This document shows, in pieces, positions 1 through 8,032 of a stretch of DNA of 35,899 bases. The notes beneath the pieces were generated by a model. It ran no database searches. It was not told where the DNA came from and worked only from the letters and a program-made list of their open reading frames with translations. Position numbers and translations under genes: made by a program. Within the stretch, counting starts at the first letter, position 1; each line of letters begins with the position of its first letter. The stretch covers positions 1 through 35,899 of the IMG/VR virus record IMGVR_UViG_3300011115_000255, one strand, 5' to 3'. Source of the stretch: a virus.

Positions 1-1622
1 CTATTACAGGTGTAGCAATTACATCAAGTACAGGCTCGTTTACAACGCTTTCTACATCATCTACAACGACATTTTCAGGTCTAACTGCATCAACAGCATT
101 AGCCTTAGATGCAAGTAAGAATGTAGTCTCTGTAACAAATACAGGCTCAGGTAATAATGTTTTATCAGCAAGTCCTACATTAACAGGAACAATAGCTGGT
201 GCTAGTTTAAGTTTATCTAGTCTAACAAGTGGTCGAGTAACTTATGCAGGTGCTAGTGGATTATTAACGGATAGTGCTAATTTAACTTTTAGTGGAAGTG
301 CTTTAACTGTAACTGGCACAGGTAATTTTGGTTCTTCATCAAGTCAAACAGCAATAGCATTAACACCATATACTACTTATGGTTCTGCACAAATTTATGT
401 AACAAATAGTACAACTGGATTACGATTAGTTGGTGGTGCAACAGAAGGTTCGGATGCACAAATTCTTCTTGGTGGTTTATCGGGAGGTCTTACATCTAAT
501 ATTTACTTTGATGGTGCTAATAAGATTTTTAGAACGGCAAGTGGTACAGAACAGATGAGAATTACTAGTGCTGGTAATGTAGGTATAGGTACTAGTAGTC
601 CAGTATCAAAACTAGATGTTACTGGTCAAGTAACTGCTACAGGCGGAATATTTAAAGCAAATGGCGCACCGTCTTTAAGTGCGGCTTCAGCAGGTGAAGC
701 AATACTTGCACCTGAAGGAACTTATGGTGCATTACTCTATGGTAGGGGTACAACTTACGATGTAGTGCTTGCACAGAGAAGCACAGGTGTTGCTTTGGGT
801 GTGCTTGCTGGAACAAACAATGTAACTTTTCCTGGTCTAGTCGGTATAGGTACTACTAGTCCAGCATCTAGACTTCATGTTGTTGGTGCTGATAACACAA
901 ACCCGTCAGTTATTGTTGCAAATTCAAGCACTAGTAATGGTATTTTACAACTAGGTTCTAGTGGTGCAACTTATCAAATTCTTGGTGGTGATTATCAAGG
1001 TAATATGCTTTTTCAGATGTCTGGTGCAACTCCATTTGTTTTTACTACTAATGGTTCAGAAAGAGTCCGTATAGACTCTAGTGGTAATTTGTTGGTGGGT
1101 CAAACATCAGTAAGTACAACAACGGCTGGAATAGCATTACAAAAAAGTCAAGGTGCAAATATATGGGCGATGAATATAGCAGGTGCGGCATCAACAAGTT
1201 CTCATTATGCTCATTATGTTTATAGCACAACAGCATCAGCATATAGGTTTTTAGTTGATTATGCTGGAACAATTTTTGCTACAAATACAACAATTACTGC
1301 AATTTCAGATGTTAGGTTAAAAGAAAATATCCGTGATTTAGATGATGGTCTTAATGTAATAATGGCATTAAAACCAAGAAAATTTGATTGGAAAAAAGGA
1401 AAAGGAAAAGACATTAAAGGTGATAGGGGTTTTATTGCTCAAGAATTTGAACAAATTTTACCTGACATGGTTGAAAATTGGGCAGATACACCACCTGAAG
1501 GTGAAGAACCTTACAAAGCTGTTAATGCTAATTTAATACCAACATTAGTAAAAGCAATTCAAGACCAACAAGTTTTAATAGAATCATTAACAACCCGACT
1601 AATCGCATTGGAGAATAAATAA
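1..1622 (+). CDS. Tail fibre, C-terminal part, with S74 intramolecular chaperone (5' truncated by window edge)
   Basis: The frame is open from base 3 with no stop before 1622; the true start lies outside the window, so about 540 C-terminal residues are visible. The shaft is Ser/Thr/Gly/Ala-rich, with fibre repeats of the type NVGIGTSSP-SKLDVTG followed by VGIGTTSPASRLHVVG. The last ~105 residues form a Peptidase_S74 (endosialidase-type) chaperone: the signature SDVRLKEN starts near 1305 and is followed by a basic helix, GFIAQEFE and a C-terminal coiled coil. In this family the domain trimerises and folds the fibre, then cleaves itself off at the conserved Ser. The segment 192-1100 is identical to part of the fibre at 33462-35240, but both flanks differ. 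An HNH-AP2 gene follows after 1 bp. The role as a receptor-binding fibre is inferred. Confidence 0.85.
   Translation, partial: ITGVAITSSTGSFTTLSTSSTTTFSGLTASTALALDASKNVVSVTNTGSGNNVLSASPTLTGTIAGASLSLSSLTSGRVTYAGASGLLTDSANLTFSGSALTVTGTGNFGSSSSQTAIALTPYTTYGSAQIYVTNSTTGLRLVGGATEGSDAQILLGGLSGGLTSNIYFDGANKIFRTASGTEQMRITSAGNVGIGTSSPVSKLDVTGQVTATGGIFKANGAPSLSAASAGEAILAPEGTYGALLYGRGTTYDVVLAQRSTGVALGVLAGTNNVTFPGLVGIGTTSPASRLHVVGADNTNPSVIVANSSTSNGILQLGSSGATYQILGGDYQGNMLFQMSGATPFVFTTNGSERVRIDSSGNLLVGQTSVSTTTAGIALQKSQGANIWAMNIAGAASTSSHYAHYVYSTTASAYRFLVDYAGTIFATNTTITAISDVRLKENIRDLDDGLNVIMALKPRKFDWKKGKGKDIKGDRGFIAQEFEQILPDMVENWADTPPEGEEPYKAVNANLIPTLVKAIQDQQVLIESLTTRLIALENK
192..1100 (+). repeat. 909-bp direct repeat, copy 1 (fibre shaft)
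   Basis: Compared line by line with 33849-34757 (constant offset 33,657), every base reads the same. The first mismatch upstream is A at 191 versus G at 33848. Downstream the match ends at 1100, where copy 1 continues CAAACATC and copy 2 ACTACAAG. Further upstream (about 46-190) the copies are similar but carry scattered substitutions. The repeat codes for the fibre shaft in the same frame in both genes. Confidence 0.95.
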
Positions 1623-1623
1623 T

Positions 1624-2151
1624 ATGCTTACTCAAGAACAAGCACATAGTTTATTTGAATACAAAGATGGTGTGTTGTATTGGAAAGAACGACCAAGGTC
1701 GGATTTTAAAAATGATTTGGCATTTAAACAATGGAATCCTAAACACGCAGGAAATCGAGCGGGCTGCTGGTCTGAGCATCATGTTACTGTTGGCATTAAC
1801 AAAAAACATCATCCATTAGCAAGAATAATATTTTTAATGCACTATGGTTATTTGCCTGAAATTGTAGACCATGCAGACTGTAATCCAAAGAATAACAACA
1901 TAACTAATCTTCGTGCCGCAACAAAAGCAGAAAATCAAAGAAATTCTGGAATGTACGCACATAATACTTCTGGCTATAAAGGAGTTGTGTGGAGTAATGC
2001 TTGTAAAAAATGGGTAGCAAGAATAAAAGTAATGGGCGTTTCCAAACATTTAGGTGTATTTGAAACTAAAGAATTAGCAAATGAATTTGTTACTCTTGCA
2101 AGAGAAATGTTACATGGCAATTTTGCCAATCATGGTTTAAAAGGAGCGTAA
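1624..2151 (+). CDS. HNH homing endonuclease with AP2 DNA-binding domain
   Basis: 175 residues. Residues ~67-97 form an HNH_3-type core (ARIIFLMHYG, then VDHADCNPKNN and ITNLR), and residues ~117-162 an AP2-type domain (SGYKGVVW, KKWVARI, LGVFETKELA). This is the standard layout of free-standing phage homing endonucleases, which cut a target allele and are copied in by repair. The gene starts 2 bp after the fibre stop and ends 2 bp before the DUF7936-like gene. The second fibre/DUF7936 cassette (33462-35568) has no such gene at the same place, so this looks like an insertion between two formerly adjacent genes. Target site unknown. Confidence 0.85.
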   Translation: MLTQEQAHSLFEYKDGVLYWKERPRSDFKNDLAFKQWNPKHAGNRAGCWSEHHVTVGINKKHHPLARIIFLMHYGYLPEIVDHADCNPKNNNITNLRAATKAENQRNSGMYAHNTSGYKGVVWSNACKKWVARIKVMGVSKHLGVFETKELANEFVTLAREMLHGNFANHGLKGA

Positions 2152-2153
2152 AT

Positions 2154-2465
2154 ATGGCAACAGTAATAACTTGGCAAATAACGGCAATGGACTGTTCAAC
2201 TACAGAACAAAATCCTGACACAGTAATAGTATGTCATTGGACTTGTTCTGCAACAGACGGAACTTACAATACTTCAATTTATAGCACTTGTTCAGTACCT
2301 ACACCAACAGGTACATTTGTGCCATATCAAGACTTAACGCAAGAACAAGTCCTAGGATGGTGTTGGTCTGATGGTGTAGATAAAGACGCAACAGAAACAG
2401 CAGTAGGACAACAGTTGGCTAACCTAGTTAATCCTCCTGTAGTAACTCCTCCACTTCCTTGGTAA
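2154..2465 (+). CDS. Small Cys-containing fibre-associated protein (DUF7936-like), copy 1
   Basis: 103 residues beginning MATVITWQIT, with a central SATDGTYNTSIYST and an end NPPVVTPPLPW. The W-x-I, DGTY and NPPVVTPPLPW pattern is what I recall for DUF7936, a family of unknown function next to phage tail fibres. Five cysteines (MDC, VCHW, WTC, STC, WCW) are kept in its paralogue at 35251-35568, with one shifted, suggesting a structural role. The two genes are similar in DNA over their 3' halves but not identical. Start supported by AAAGGAG upstream. Function unknown; a fibre accessory or assembly role is inferred only from position. Confidence 0.75.
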   Translation: MATVITWQITAMDCSTTEQNPDTVIVCHWTCSATDGTYNTSIYSTCSVPTPTGTFVPYQDLTQEQVLGWCWSDGVDKDATETAVGQQLANLVNPPVVTPPLPW

Positions 2466-2471
2466 AACATT

Positions 2472-3443
2472 ATGACAATGCCGATAGACATAATTAGTCG
2501 TGCTTTAAAAGACATAGGTGCTCTTGAGGCTGGAGAGACTCCGACTCCAGATGCTGCTCAAGATGCATTTGATCTATTAAATGACATGATTGATCAATTG
2601 TCTAATGAAAGCATGATGGTATTTTACAAAACAGAAATTATATTTCCTATTACTTCTGGACAAACACAATATACGATTGGCCCAGGTGGTCAAATTGGTG
2701 CTAGTTTTACAGGTTCTATCTCAGGTACAACTCTAACAATCACAGCTATTGCTAGTGGTGCAGTTGCACTTGGTCAGACAATAAGTGGAACTGGAGTAAC
2801 TGCTGGTACAACCATAGTAGGATTTGGCACAGGATCAGGTGGTAATATCAATGAAACTGGTACATATACGGTTAATATTTCACAAACTGTTGCATCAACT
2901 ACAATCAGTTCTTACTATCAACGGCCGTTATCTATTACTAGTGCTTTTGTTCGGATTAATACAAACTCTAATGGTCAGCCTATTGTTAACGGTGGTCTCG
3001 ATTACCCAGTAGCTATCTTAGCTGTTGAAGACTACGAAATGATTGGATTAAAAACACAGTCTGGGCCTTGGCCAAAGGCTTTATATTATCAACCGTCAGA
3101 ACTATTAGGAAATATCTTTGTATGGCCTAATCCGTCTCAAGGTGAAATGCATTTATTTGCTGATACTTTGTTTTCTAGGTATACAACCCAGAATGACACG
3201 ATTAGTCTGCCACAAGGTTACACAATGATGCTGAGATGGTGTTTAGCAGAACGACTGATGCCAATGTATGGCAAAGCCTCTACTACGCAAATAGCGATGA
3301 TTCAAGCCTTTGCTGCACAATCAAAGTCCACAGTAAAACGTACTAACATGAGACCAGTACAAACTTCTCGCTTTGCTGATGCTTTACTATCTGGCAGACA
3401 AAAAGATGCTGGATGGATTCTAAGTGGTGGTTTCTTCAGATAA
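2472..3443 (+). CDS. P22 gp4-like tail accessory / packaged-DNA stabilisation protein
   Basis: 323 residues. The N-terminus ([20 protein letters not shown], then [16 protein letters not shown]) and the QYTIGPGG and RP-I-SAFVRI motifs match the P22 gp4 head-completion family, which binds the portal ring and builds the tail neck. P22 gp4 is about 166 residues; most of the excess here is a beta-rich insert at residues ~78-146 between QYTIGPGG and [12 protein letters not shown]. The same module occurs twice in the next gene. The family's muramidase activity cannot be judged from the sequence. It is followed after 9 bp by the gp10-like gene, as in P22. Confidence 0.85.
   Translation: MTMPIDIISRALKDIGALEAGETPTPDAAQDAFDLLNDMIDQLSNESMMVFYKTEIIFPITSGQTQYTIGPGGQIGASFTGSISGTTLTITAIASGAVALGQTISGTGVTAGTTIVGFGTGSGGNINETGTYTVNISQTVASTTISSYYQRPLSITSAFVRINTNSNGQPIVNGGLDYPVAILAVEDYEMIGLKTQSGPWPKALYYQPSELLGNIFVWPNPSQGEMHLFADTLFSRYTTQNDTISLPQGYTMMLRWCLAERLMPMYGKASTTQIAMIQAFAAQSKSTVKRTNMRPVQTSRFADALLSGRQKDAGWILSGGFFR
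2703..2909 (+). repeat. Beta-rich GSISGTTLT module, copy A (in gp4-like gene)
   Basis: Codes residues ~78-146 of the gp4-like protein: [25 protein letters not shown], then [13 protein letters not shown]. It interrupts an otherwise recognisable gp4 motif run. Two related copies lie in the gp10-like gene. Confidence 0.8.
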
Positions 3444-3452
3444 GGATTAGTT

Positions 3453-5429
3453 ATGCCAGAAATGGGCTTTGTTGGGCCAAGCTATGAAGCTCCAAGTATC
3501 TATCAAGATGCCCAGGAGTGCATAAACTTTCGTCCAGAAATTGATCCTTTAAAACAACCTGGCACTAGAGGTATTGTTGCTTTATATCCAACACCAGGCT
3601 TAACTACTAAAGTAAATCTATTAAACCAGCAACAAGTCCGTGGAATGCGTACTGTCTCTGGTGGACAACAAATGGTTGCAGTCTGTGGGCCATATGTTTA
3701 TGTACTCAGTTCTAATTTAACTCCAGCAATTGTTGGGCAATTAAACACGTCTACAGGCAATGTCGGTATTACTGATAATGGAGTCAATGTTTATATTGTT
3801 GACGGTGCATATCGTTATACATGGAGGATAAACACTCCTACAACAGCGACATTCTACGGATCAATATCAGGTACTACTTTAACTGTTACTAAGGTTCTAA
3901 GTGGCACTATAGCAATTGGACAGGCATTAAATGGTACTGGATTAAGTAATGAAACCATTATTACTGCTGGATCAGGATCGAGCTGGACGGTAAACATATC
4001 CCAGACAGTTGCAAGTACACAAATGTTTGCTGCTAACACAATTGCATTTACTGGAGCAATAGCGAATGTCACAGTAGGAACGGCAACTTACTACAACTTA
4101 ACTGTGTCATCCTCTACAACTTTGTATTTAGGACAGACTATTTACGGTTCTGGAGTTACTTTACAGACTATGATTACGCAAGTAGTCACAGCTGGTAGTA
4201 GTTATTATGTGAATTTATCCCAAACAATTAGTTCAAGGACTATGTATGCTTTAAACTTTACGGTTATTCCAAGTACTGATGGAGCCTTTACTGGTGGTAA
4301 TAATGTCGATATTGTAGACAATTACTTTATATACAATAACCCAGATACTCAGCAATGGGCTGCAAGTGATGCACTTAGTCCAATTACACAACCATTAAGT
4401 TTTGCTAGTAAAGATGGTGCTCCTGATGATTTAGTCTCTTTAATTGTTGATCACCGAGAAATCTATTTATTAGGTGAAAACTCAAGTGAAGTTTGGACAG
4501 ATGTAGGAACATTTCCATTTCCGTTCCAAAGAATACCTGGCACTAGTACGCAACATGGTATTGCCTCAGTCTTTTCTGTAGCACGATTAGGCAATTCGTT
4601 TGCTTATGTCTCTAGGAATATTCGTGGTCAAGGTCAAGTAGTTCAAATGAACGGCTATATGCCACAACGAATCTCAACTCATGCTGTAGAACAGACTTTA
4701 GTTAATCAATATATTGATGATGCCATAGCCTATACTTATCAGCTAGAAGGCCATGAGTGCTATGTAGTGACATTTCCTACACTTGATTTAACGTGGGTAT
4801 ATGATGCAACAACTCAAATGTGGCATAAATGGCTTTGGTGCGATAACAATAATGTCTATCACAGGCACAGAAGTAATTGCTCGGCTAGTTTCCAAGGTAT
4901 GGTATTAGTTGGAGATTACGAGAATGGTCAGATTTATGAGTTAGATCCTGAGAACTATACGGATAATGGCCAGAAGATTAGACGGTTACGAAGAGCTCCA
5001 CATATGGTGACTGACTTTCAAAGACAGTATTTTGATGAGTTACAGATCCAATTTCAGCCTGGAGTTGGTACTACTGGATTAAGCCAGACTGCTGCCACAG
5101 GTTTTATTGCCTCACCATACATTATTTATCCAAATGCTACGTTTACTGTACCAGCTAATGCTACGATTATTCTAGGTACTCAGTCGGCCATTAGTGATCA
5201 AACCACTACAACTAATCCACAAGCCATGTTAAGGTGGTCAAATGATGGTGGATCGACATGGAGTAATGAACATTGGGTTGGTATTGGTCAGCAAGGTAAG
5301 TATAAGAATAGAGCTATTTGGAGGAGATTAGGACAGGCTAGAGACAGAGTATTTGAGGTAGTGGTTACTGATCCAGTTAAGATGGTTATTGTCTCTGCAA
5401 ACCTCAAAGCAAGTGGAGCTGAAAATTGA
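3453..5429 (+). CDS. P22 gp10-like tail hub / packaged-DNA stabilisation protein
   Basis: 658 residues. The N-terminus (GFVGPSYEAPSIYQDAQECI, then NFRPEIDP and ALYPTPGL) and the later blocks (LIVDHREIYLLGENSSEVW, then FPFPFQRIPG) are typical of the P22 gp10 stabilisation family (Phage_stabilise), which closes the portal channel after packaging and anchors the needle and spikes. P22 gp10 is about 472 residues; the excess is largely two tandem beta modules at residues ~132-192 and ~198-266. The C-terminal half ends with RWSNDGGSTWS and VVVTDPVKMVIVSA. The stop overlaps the TTG start of the next gene. Confidence 0.9.
   Translation: MPEMGFVGPSYEAPSIYQDAQECINFRPEIDPLKQPGTRGIVALYPTPGLTTKVNLLNQQQVRGMRTVSGGQQMVAVCGPYVYVLSSNLTPAIVGQLNTSTGNVGITDNGVNVYIVDGAYRYTWRINTPTTATFYGSISGTTLTVTKVLSGTIAIGQALNGTGLSNETIITAGSGSSWTVNISQTVASTQMFAANTIAFTGAIANVTVGTATYYNLTVSSSTTLYLGQTIYGSGVTLQTMITQVVTAGSSYYVNLSQTISSRTMYALNFTVIPSTDGAFTGGNNVDIVDNYFIYNNPDTQQWAASDALSPITQPLSFASKDGAPDDLVSLIVDHREIYLLGENSSEVWTDVGTFPFPFQRIPGTSTQHGIASVFSVARLGNSFAYVSRNIRGQGQVVQMNGYMPQRISTHAVEQTLVNQYIDDAIAYTYQLEGHECYVVTFPTLDLTWVYDATTQMWHKWLWCDNNNVYHRHRSNCSASFQGMVLVGDYENGQIYELDPENYTDNGQKIRRLRRAPHMVTDFQRQYFDELQIQFQPGVGTTGLSQTAATGFIASPYIIYPNATFTVPANATIILGTQSAISDQTTTTNPQAMLRWSNDGGSTWSNEHWVGIGQQGKYKNRAIWRRLGQARDRVFEVVVTDPVKMVIVSANLKASGAEN
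3846..4028 (+). repeat. Beta-rich GSISGTTLT module, copy B (in gp10-like gene)
   Basis: Codes residues ~132-192: [29 protein letters not shown], then [11 protein letters not shown]. It is the closest relative of copy A at 2703-2909, and the DNA of the two has clearly drifted. Confidence 0.8.
4044..4250 (+). repeat. Beta-rich module, copy C, diverged (in gp10-like gene)
   Basis: Codes residues ~198-266: LTVSSSTTLYLGQTIYGSGV, then YYVNLSQTISSRTM. The order of motifs matches copies A and B (LTV..., GQ-I-GSGV, YVNLSQTI-S), but the sequence has diverged further. Confidence 0.65.
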
Positions 5430-5998
5430 ACATTGGCAATACCAATATACCTCGCAGTCCATTTTTGGACATGAGTACCAATCGAGTCAGTCGAGAATGG
5501 TTACTGTATTTATTGGGTTTAGGTACTTCAATGAGCTATGGAGCATTCCACGATGAGACAACTCAAACAGCAGCTGCTAATACTGCCACAGCTGTTACTT
5601 TTTCTAATACAGATTACACTAACAATGTGTATCTTGGGAGTCCTACAAGTAGGATTTATTTTAATAAAGCTGGGATTTATTCTGTTGCATTTAGTGTACA
5701 AACTGAGAATACAGCCACGGCCGTAGATGATATAACTTTATGGTTTAAAATTAATGGAGTTGATGTACCAACATCAGCTGGAATATTTGGAACGGTAGGC
5801 AAACACGGTTCAATTAATGGCCGAGGATTATTTGGCTGGACAGCTTTTTATTCTTTTAATGCTGGTGATTATTTACAGATGTACTGGGCAACTACTGGTG
5901 GGCATACAAGTCTAACAACATATCCAATAGGTGTAGCTCCAGTTCATCCATTAAGTCCAAGTGTAGCTATTAATATTAACTTTTTTGCTGGTCTATGA
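5426..5998 (+). CDS. Virion tip or head-fibre protein with C1q/TNF-like beta domain
   Basis: 190 residues. The start is TTG at 5426, overlapping the upstream TGA; GGAG at 5415-5418 lies about 7 bases before it and decides the start. The N-terminus NIPRSPFLDMSTNRVSREWL is a common anchor of podophage tip or fibre proteins. Residues ~50-190 look like a jelly-roll of the C1q/TNF type (FNKAGIYSVAFSV, LWFKINGVDV, FNAGDYLQMYWAT). Position after gp10 suggests a tail-needle or knob role like P22 gp26, although no long coiled coil is visible. Function inferred. Confidence 0.65.
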   Translation: MNIGNTNIPRSPFLDMSTNRVSREWLLYLLGLGTSMSYGAFHDETTQTAAANTATAVTFSNTDYTNNVYLGSPTSRIYFNKAGIYSVAFSVQTENTATAVDDITLWFKINGVDVPTSAGIFGTVGKHGSINGRGLFGWTAFYSFNAGDYLQMYWATTGGHTSLTTYPIGVAPVHPLSPSVAININFFAGL

Positions 5999-6399
5999 TA
6001 GTAATGAAGATACTGCCACAACAAGTATATGGTCTATGGGATCGAATAGCAGAACTTTTAGGAAAAGCTATTCCTTACGCTGGAGGCGATTACTCATTAG
6101 ACCAAGTTAAATTGTATTTAACAAGTGGTCATTGGTTATTAATTGGTGGTTTTGAAGAAAAAGAATTAAAAAGTGCAGTAGCAATAAGCATGATGAATAT
6201 GCCGAATGATAGGATTGCATTTATTACATTAATTGGAGGTAAGAACGTCATTAATCCTGACACTTATCAACAATTTAAAACTATCCTAAAAGACCATAAT
6301 GCGACTAAAATACAAGGTGGAGCAAGACCATCTGTAGCTAGATTATGGAGAAGATTAGGATTTAGAGAACGATACATTTTGGTGGAGAACACGTTATGA
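5995..6399 (+). CDS. GNAT-fold-like virion-associated protein
   Basis: 134 residues. The middle (HWLLIGGFEEKELKSAVAIS, then RIAFITLIGG) and the end (ARPSVARLWRRLGFRERYIL) have the strand order and closing arginine/GF motif of GNAT acetyltransferase-like proteins such as the T7 gp13-type internal virion family. I do not see a clear acetyl-CoA loop, so enzyme activity is doubtful. The start overlaps the upstream stop (ATGA), and the end overlaps the next start by 4 bases, so it is translationally coupled to the ejection protein. Confidence 0.6.
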   Translation: MIVMKILPQQVYGLWDRIAELLGKAIPYAGGDYSLDQVKLYLTSGHWLLIGGFEEKELKSAVAISMMNMPNDRIAFITLIGGKNVINPDTYQQFKTILKDHNATKIQGGARPSVARLWRRLGFRERYILVENTL

Positions 6400-8024
6400 G
6401 ATATGGCCATGAAACATTTTTACCATTGGGAGCATTTATGCCTCAACTTGGTCGTATGCGTTTACATGGAGGTGGTGGAGGCCCACTAGAGTGGATTGAT
6501 GACAATATTACTCAAAAAATTGGTGGAGCTGCTGAAAGTCTTGGTGAAGCAGTTGGAAGTATAGGTGCTAGTGTTGATGATACAGTCAATGATGTTATAC
6601 CTGGAGGCTGGGCAACTGTAGGAGCTGCTGCTTTGATGGCAATGGGCATTCCTGATCCATCACTTTTGTTAATGGCAGAAGAAGGTGCATTAACAACAGA
6701 AGCAATAGCGGCTGCTGGATATGAACCTATTCTTGTAGCTGATTCTTTTGTAGCTTTATCACCAGAGGCAATTGCAGCTAGTGAGACTGCTGCACAACAA
6801 ATTATTAATCCAGCTTTAGCAACCGTAGCAGAAAGTACATTACCAGAAATAGCAACAAGTCTTGCTCCAGCATCTATCCCAGCAGAAAGTACATTAGCTT
6901 CTGGTTTTGTTTCCGATGTAGCACCTCAATTAGCTGGACAAATAGCTCCAGCAACGGCAGCCGACACAGCTTTTGAACAAGCATTAACTAATTCTTTATA
7001 TCCAAACGCTGGTAATGTTGGCTCTGGATTAGGTTCAACTTATGGTGGATCTACTCTAGGTACAGCTTTAAATGGTTTAGGAACAACTATTCCAGCTACA
7101 GATTTAGCATTAGGACAAGGTATAGCAAATGCTGGAACTTTAGGTTCTCTTGCTACACCAGCTGCTGCCGTTGGTGGTGCTGGAACTGCTTTAGGAGCAT
7201 TATCTGGTTTAGGTGGTGCAACTGCTGCTAGTTTAGCTGCACCAGCTGCTGGAGCTGGAATAGGTAGTGCATTAAGTAGTTTATTGCCTAGTTCGGCATT
7301 AGGACAAGCTGCCTTATTAAGTGGTGCTGGTGGTTTGGCTAGTTCTTACTTAGGTGCAAATGCTAGTGAGAACGCTGCCAATTTACAGGCACAAGCAGCT
7401 CAAAATGCTACGCAATTAACCAGAGATATGTTTAATACCCAGAATGCTCAACAAGCACCACAGAGAGCAGCTGGATACAATGCATTAAATCAAATCCAAG
7501 GATTATTGCCAGGACAATATCAGCAGTATGATGCAGCTGGTAATCCGACAACAATGGGAACTGGTACAGGTTATTTGACACAACAAATGACTCCTAGTGA
7601 CTATCAGAACTATTTGTCACCGTACTATCAGTTTGGTCTCAATCAAGGTCTAGGACAGGCTGCTAATCAAGCCAATGCATTAGGTGGCAGAGTTGGTGGT
7701 AATGCTTTACAAGGACTCAATCAGTATGCCCAGAACTATGCTCAAACAGGAGCACAGCAATCATTTAAAAACTATCAAGATCAACGATCTAATATTTATA
7801 ATACTTTGGCTGGGATTGCTGGGATTGGTCAAACTGCACAAAGTCAGACTAATCAATTGGCACAGAATGCTGCTACGAATCAGGCTAATTTAGGTGTAGG
7901 AAGTGCTGGAGCTCAAGCTGCTGGACAGATTGGTCAAGCAAATGCTTACTCTGGAGCACTTGGCAATATTGGTAATAACTTCATGTTGGCTAGTTTGTTA
8001 AATCAAAAAGGATCTATTTTTTAG
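6396..8024 (+). CDS. Candidate DNA-ejection protein 1 (Ala/Gly-rich, partly hydrophobic)
   Basis: 542 residues. A Gly-rich N-terminus is followed by several small-residue hydrophobic stretches (near WATVGAAALMAMGI, and Ala/Gly-rich runs at residues ~250-310), then a Gln/Asn-rich helical C-terminus with repeated AQNAA-, AANQANA-like patterns. It is the first of three large genes between the tail hub and the spike-like gene, in the position of P22 gp7-gp20-gp16. Such proteins leave the virion with the DNA and form the conduit across the cell envelope. The assignment rests on position and composition, not on a domain I can identify. Confidence 0.6.
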   Translation: MRYGHETFLPLGAFMPQLGRMRLHGGGGGPLEWIDDNITQKIGGAAESLGEAVGSIGASVDDTVNDVIPGGWATVGAAALMAMGIPDPSLLLMAEEGALTTEAIAAAGYEPILVADSFVALSPEAIAASETAAQQIINPALATVAESTLPEIATSLAPASIPAESTLASGFVSDVAPQLAGQIAPATAADTAFEQALTNSLYPNAGNVGSGLGSTYGGSTLGTALNGLGTTIPATDLALGQGIANAGTLGSLATPAAAVGGAGTALGALSGLGGATAASLAAPAAGAGIGSALSSLLPSSALGQAALLSGAGGLASSYLGANASENAANLQAQAAQNATQLTRDMFNTQNAQQAPQRAAGYNALNQIQGLLPGQYQQYDAAGNPTTMGTGTGYLTQQMTPSDYQNYLSPYYQFGLNQGLGQAANQANALGGRVGGNALQGLNQYAQNYAQTGAQQSFKNYQDQRSNIYNTLAGIAGIGQTAQSQTNQLAQNAATNQANLGVGSAGAQAAGQIGQANAYSGALGNIGNNFMLASLLNQKGSIF

Positions 8025-8032
8025 GATAAATT

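Noticed and set aside
1-1100. Terminal redundancy of a circular assembly as cause of the 909-bp repeat
   Set aside because: The identical part begins at 192, not at base 1, and ends well before the window end; both flanks diverge. Simple end overlap would run to the edge.
1-1622. Diversity-generating retroelement acting on the fibre tip
   Set aside because: No reverse transcriptase gene and no A-biased template repeat were seen; the tips differ completely rather than at adenine sites.
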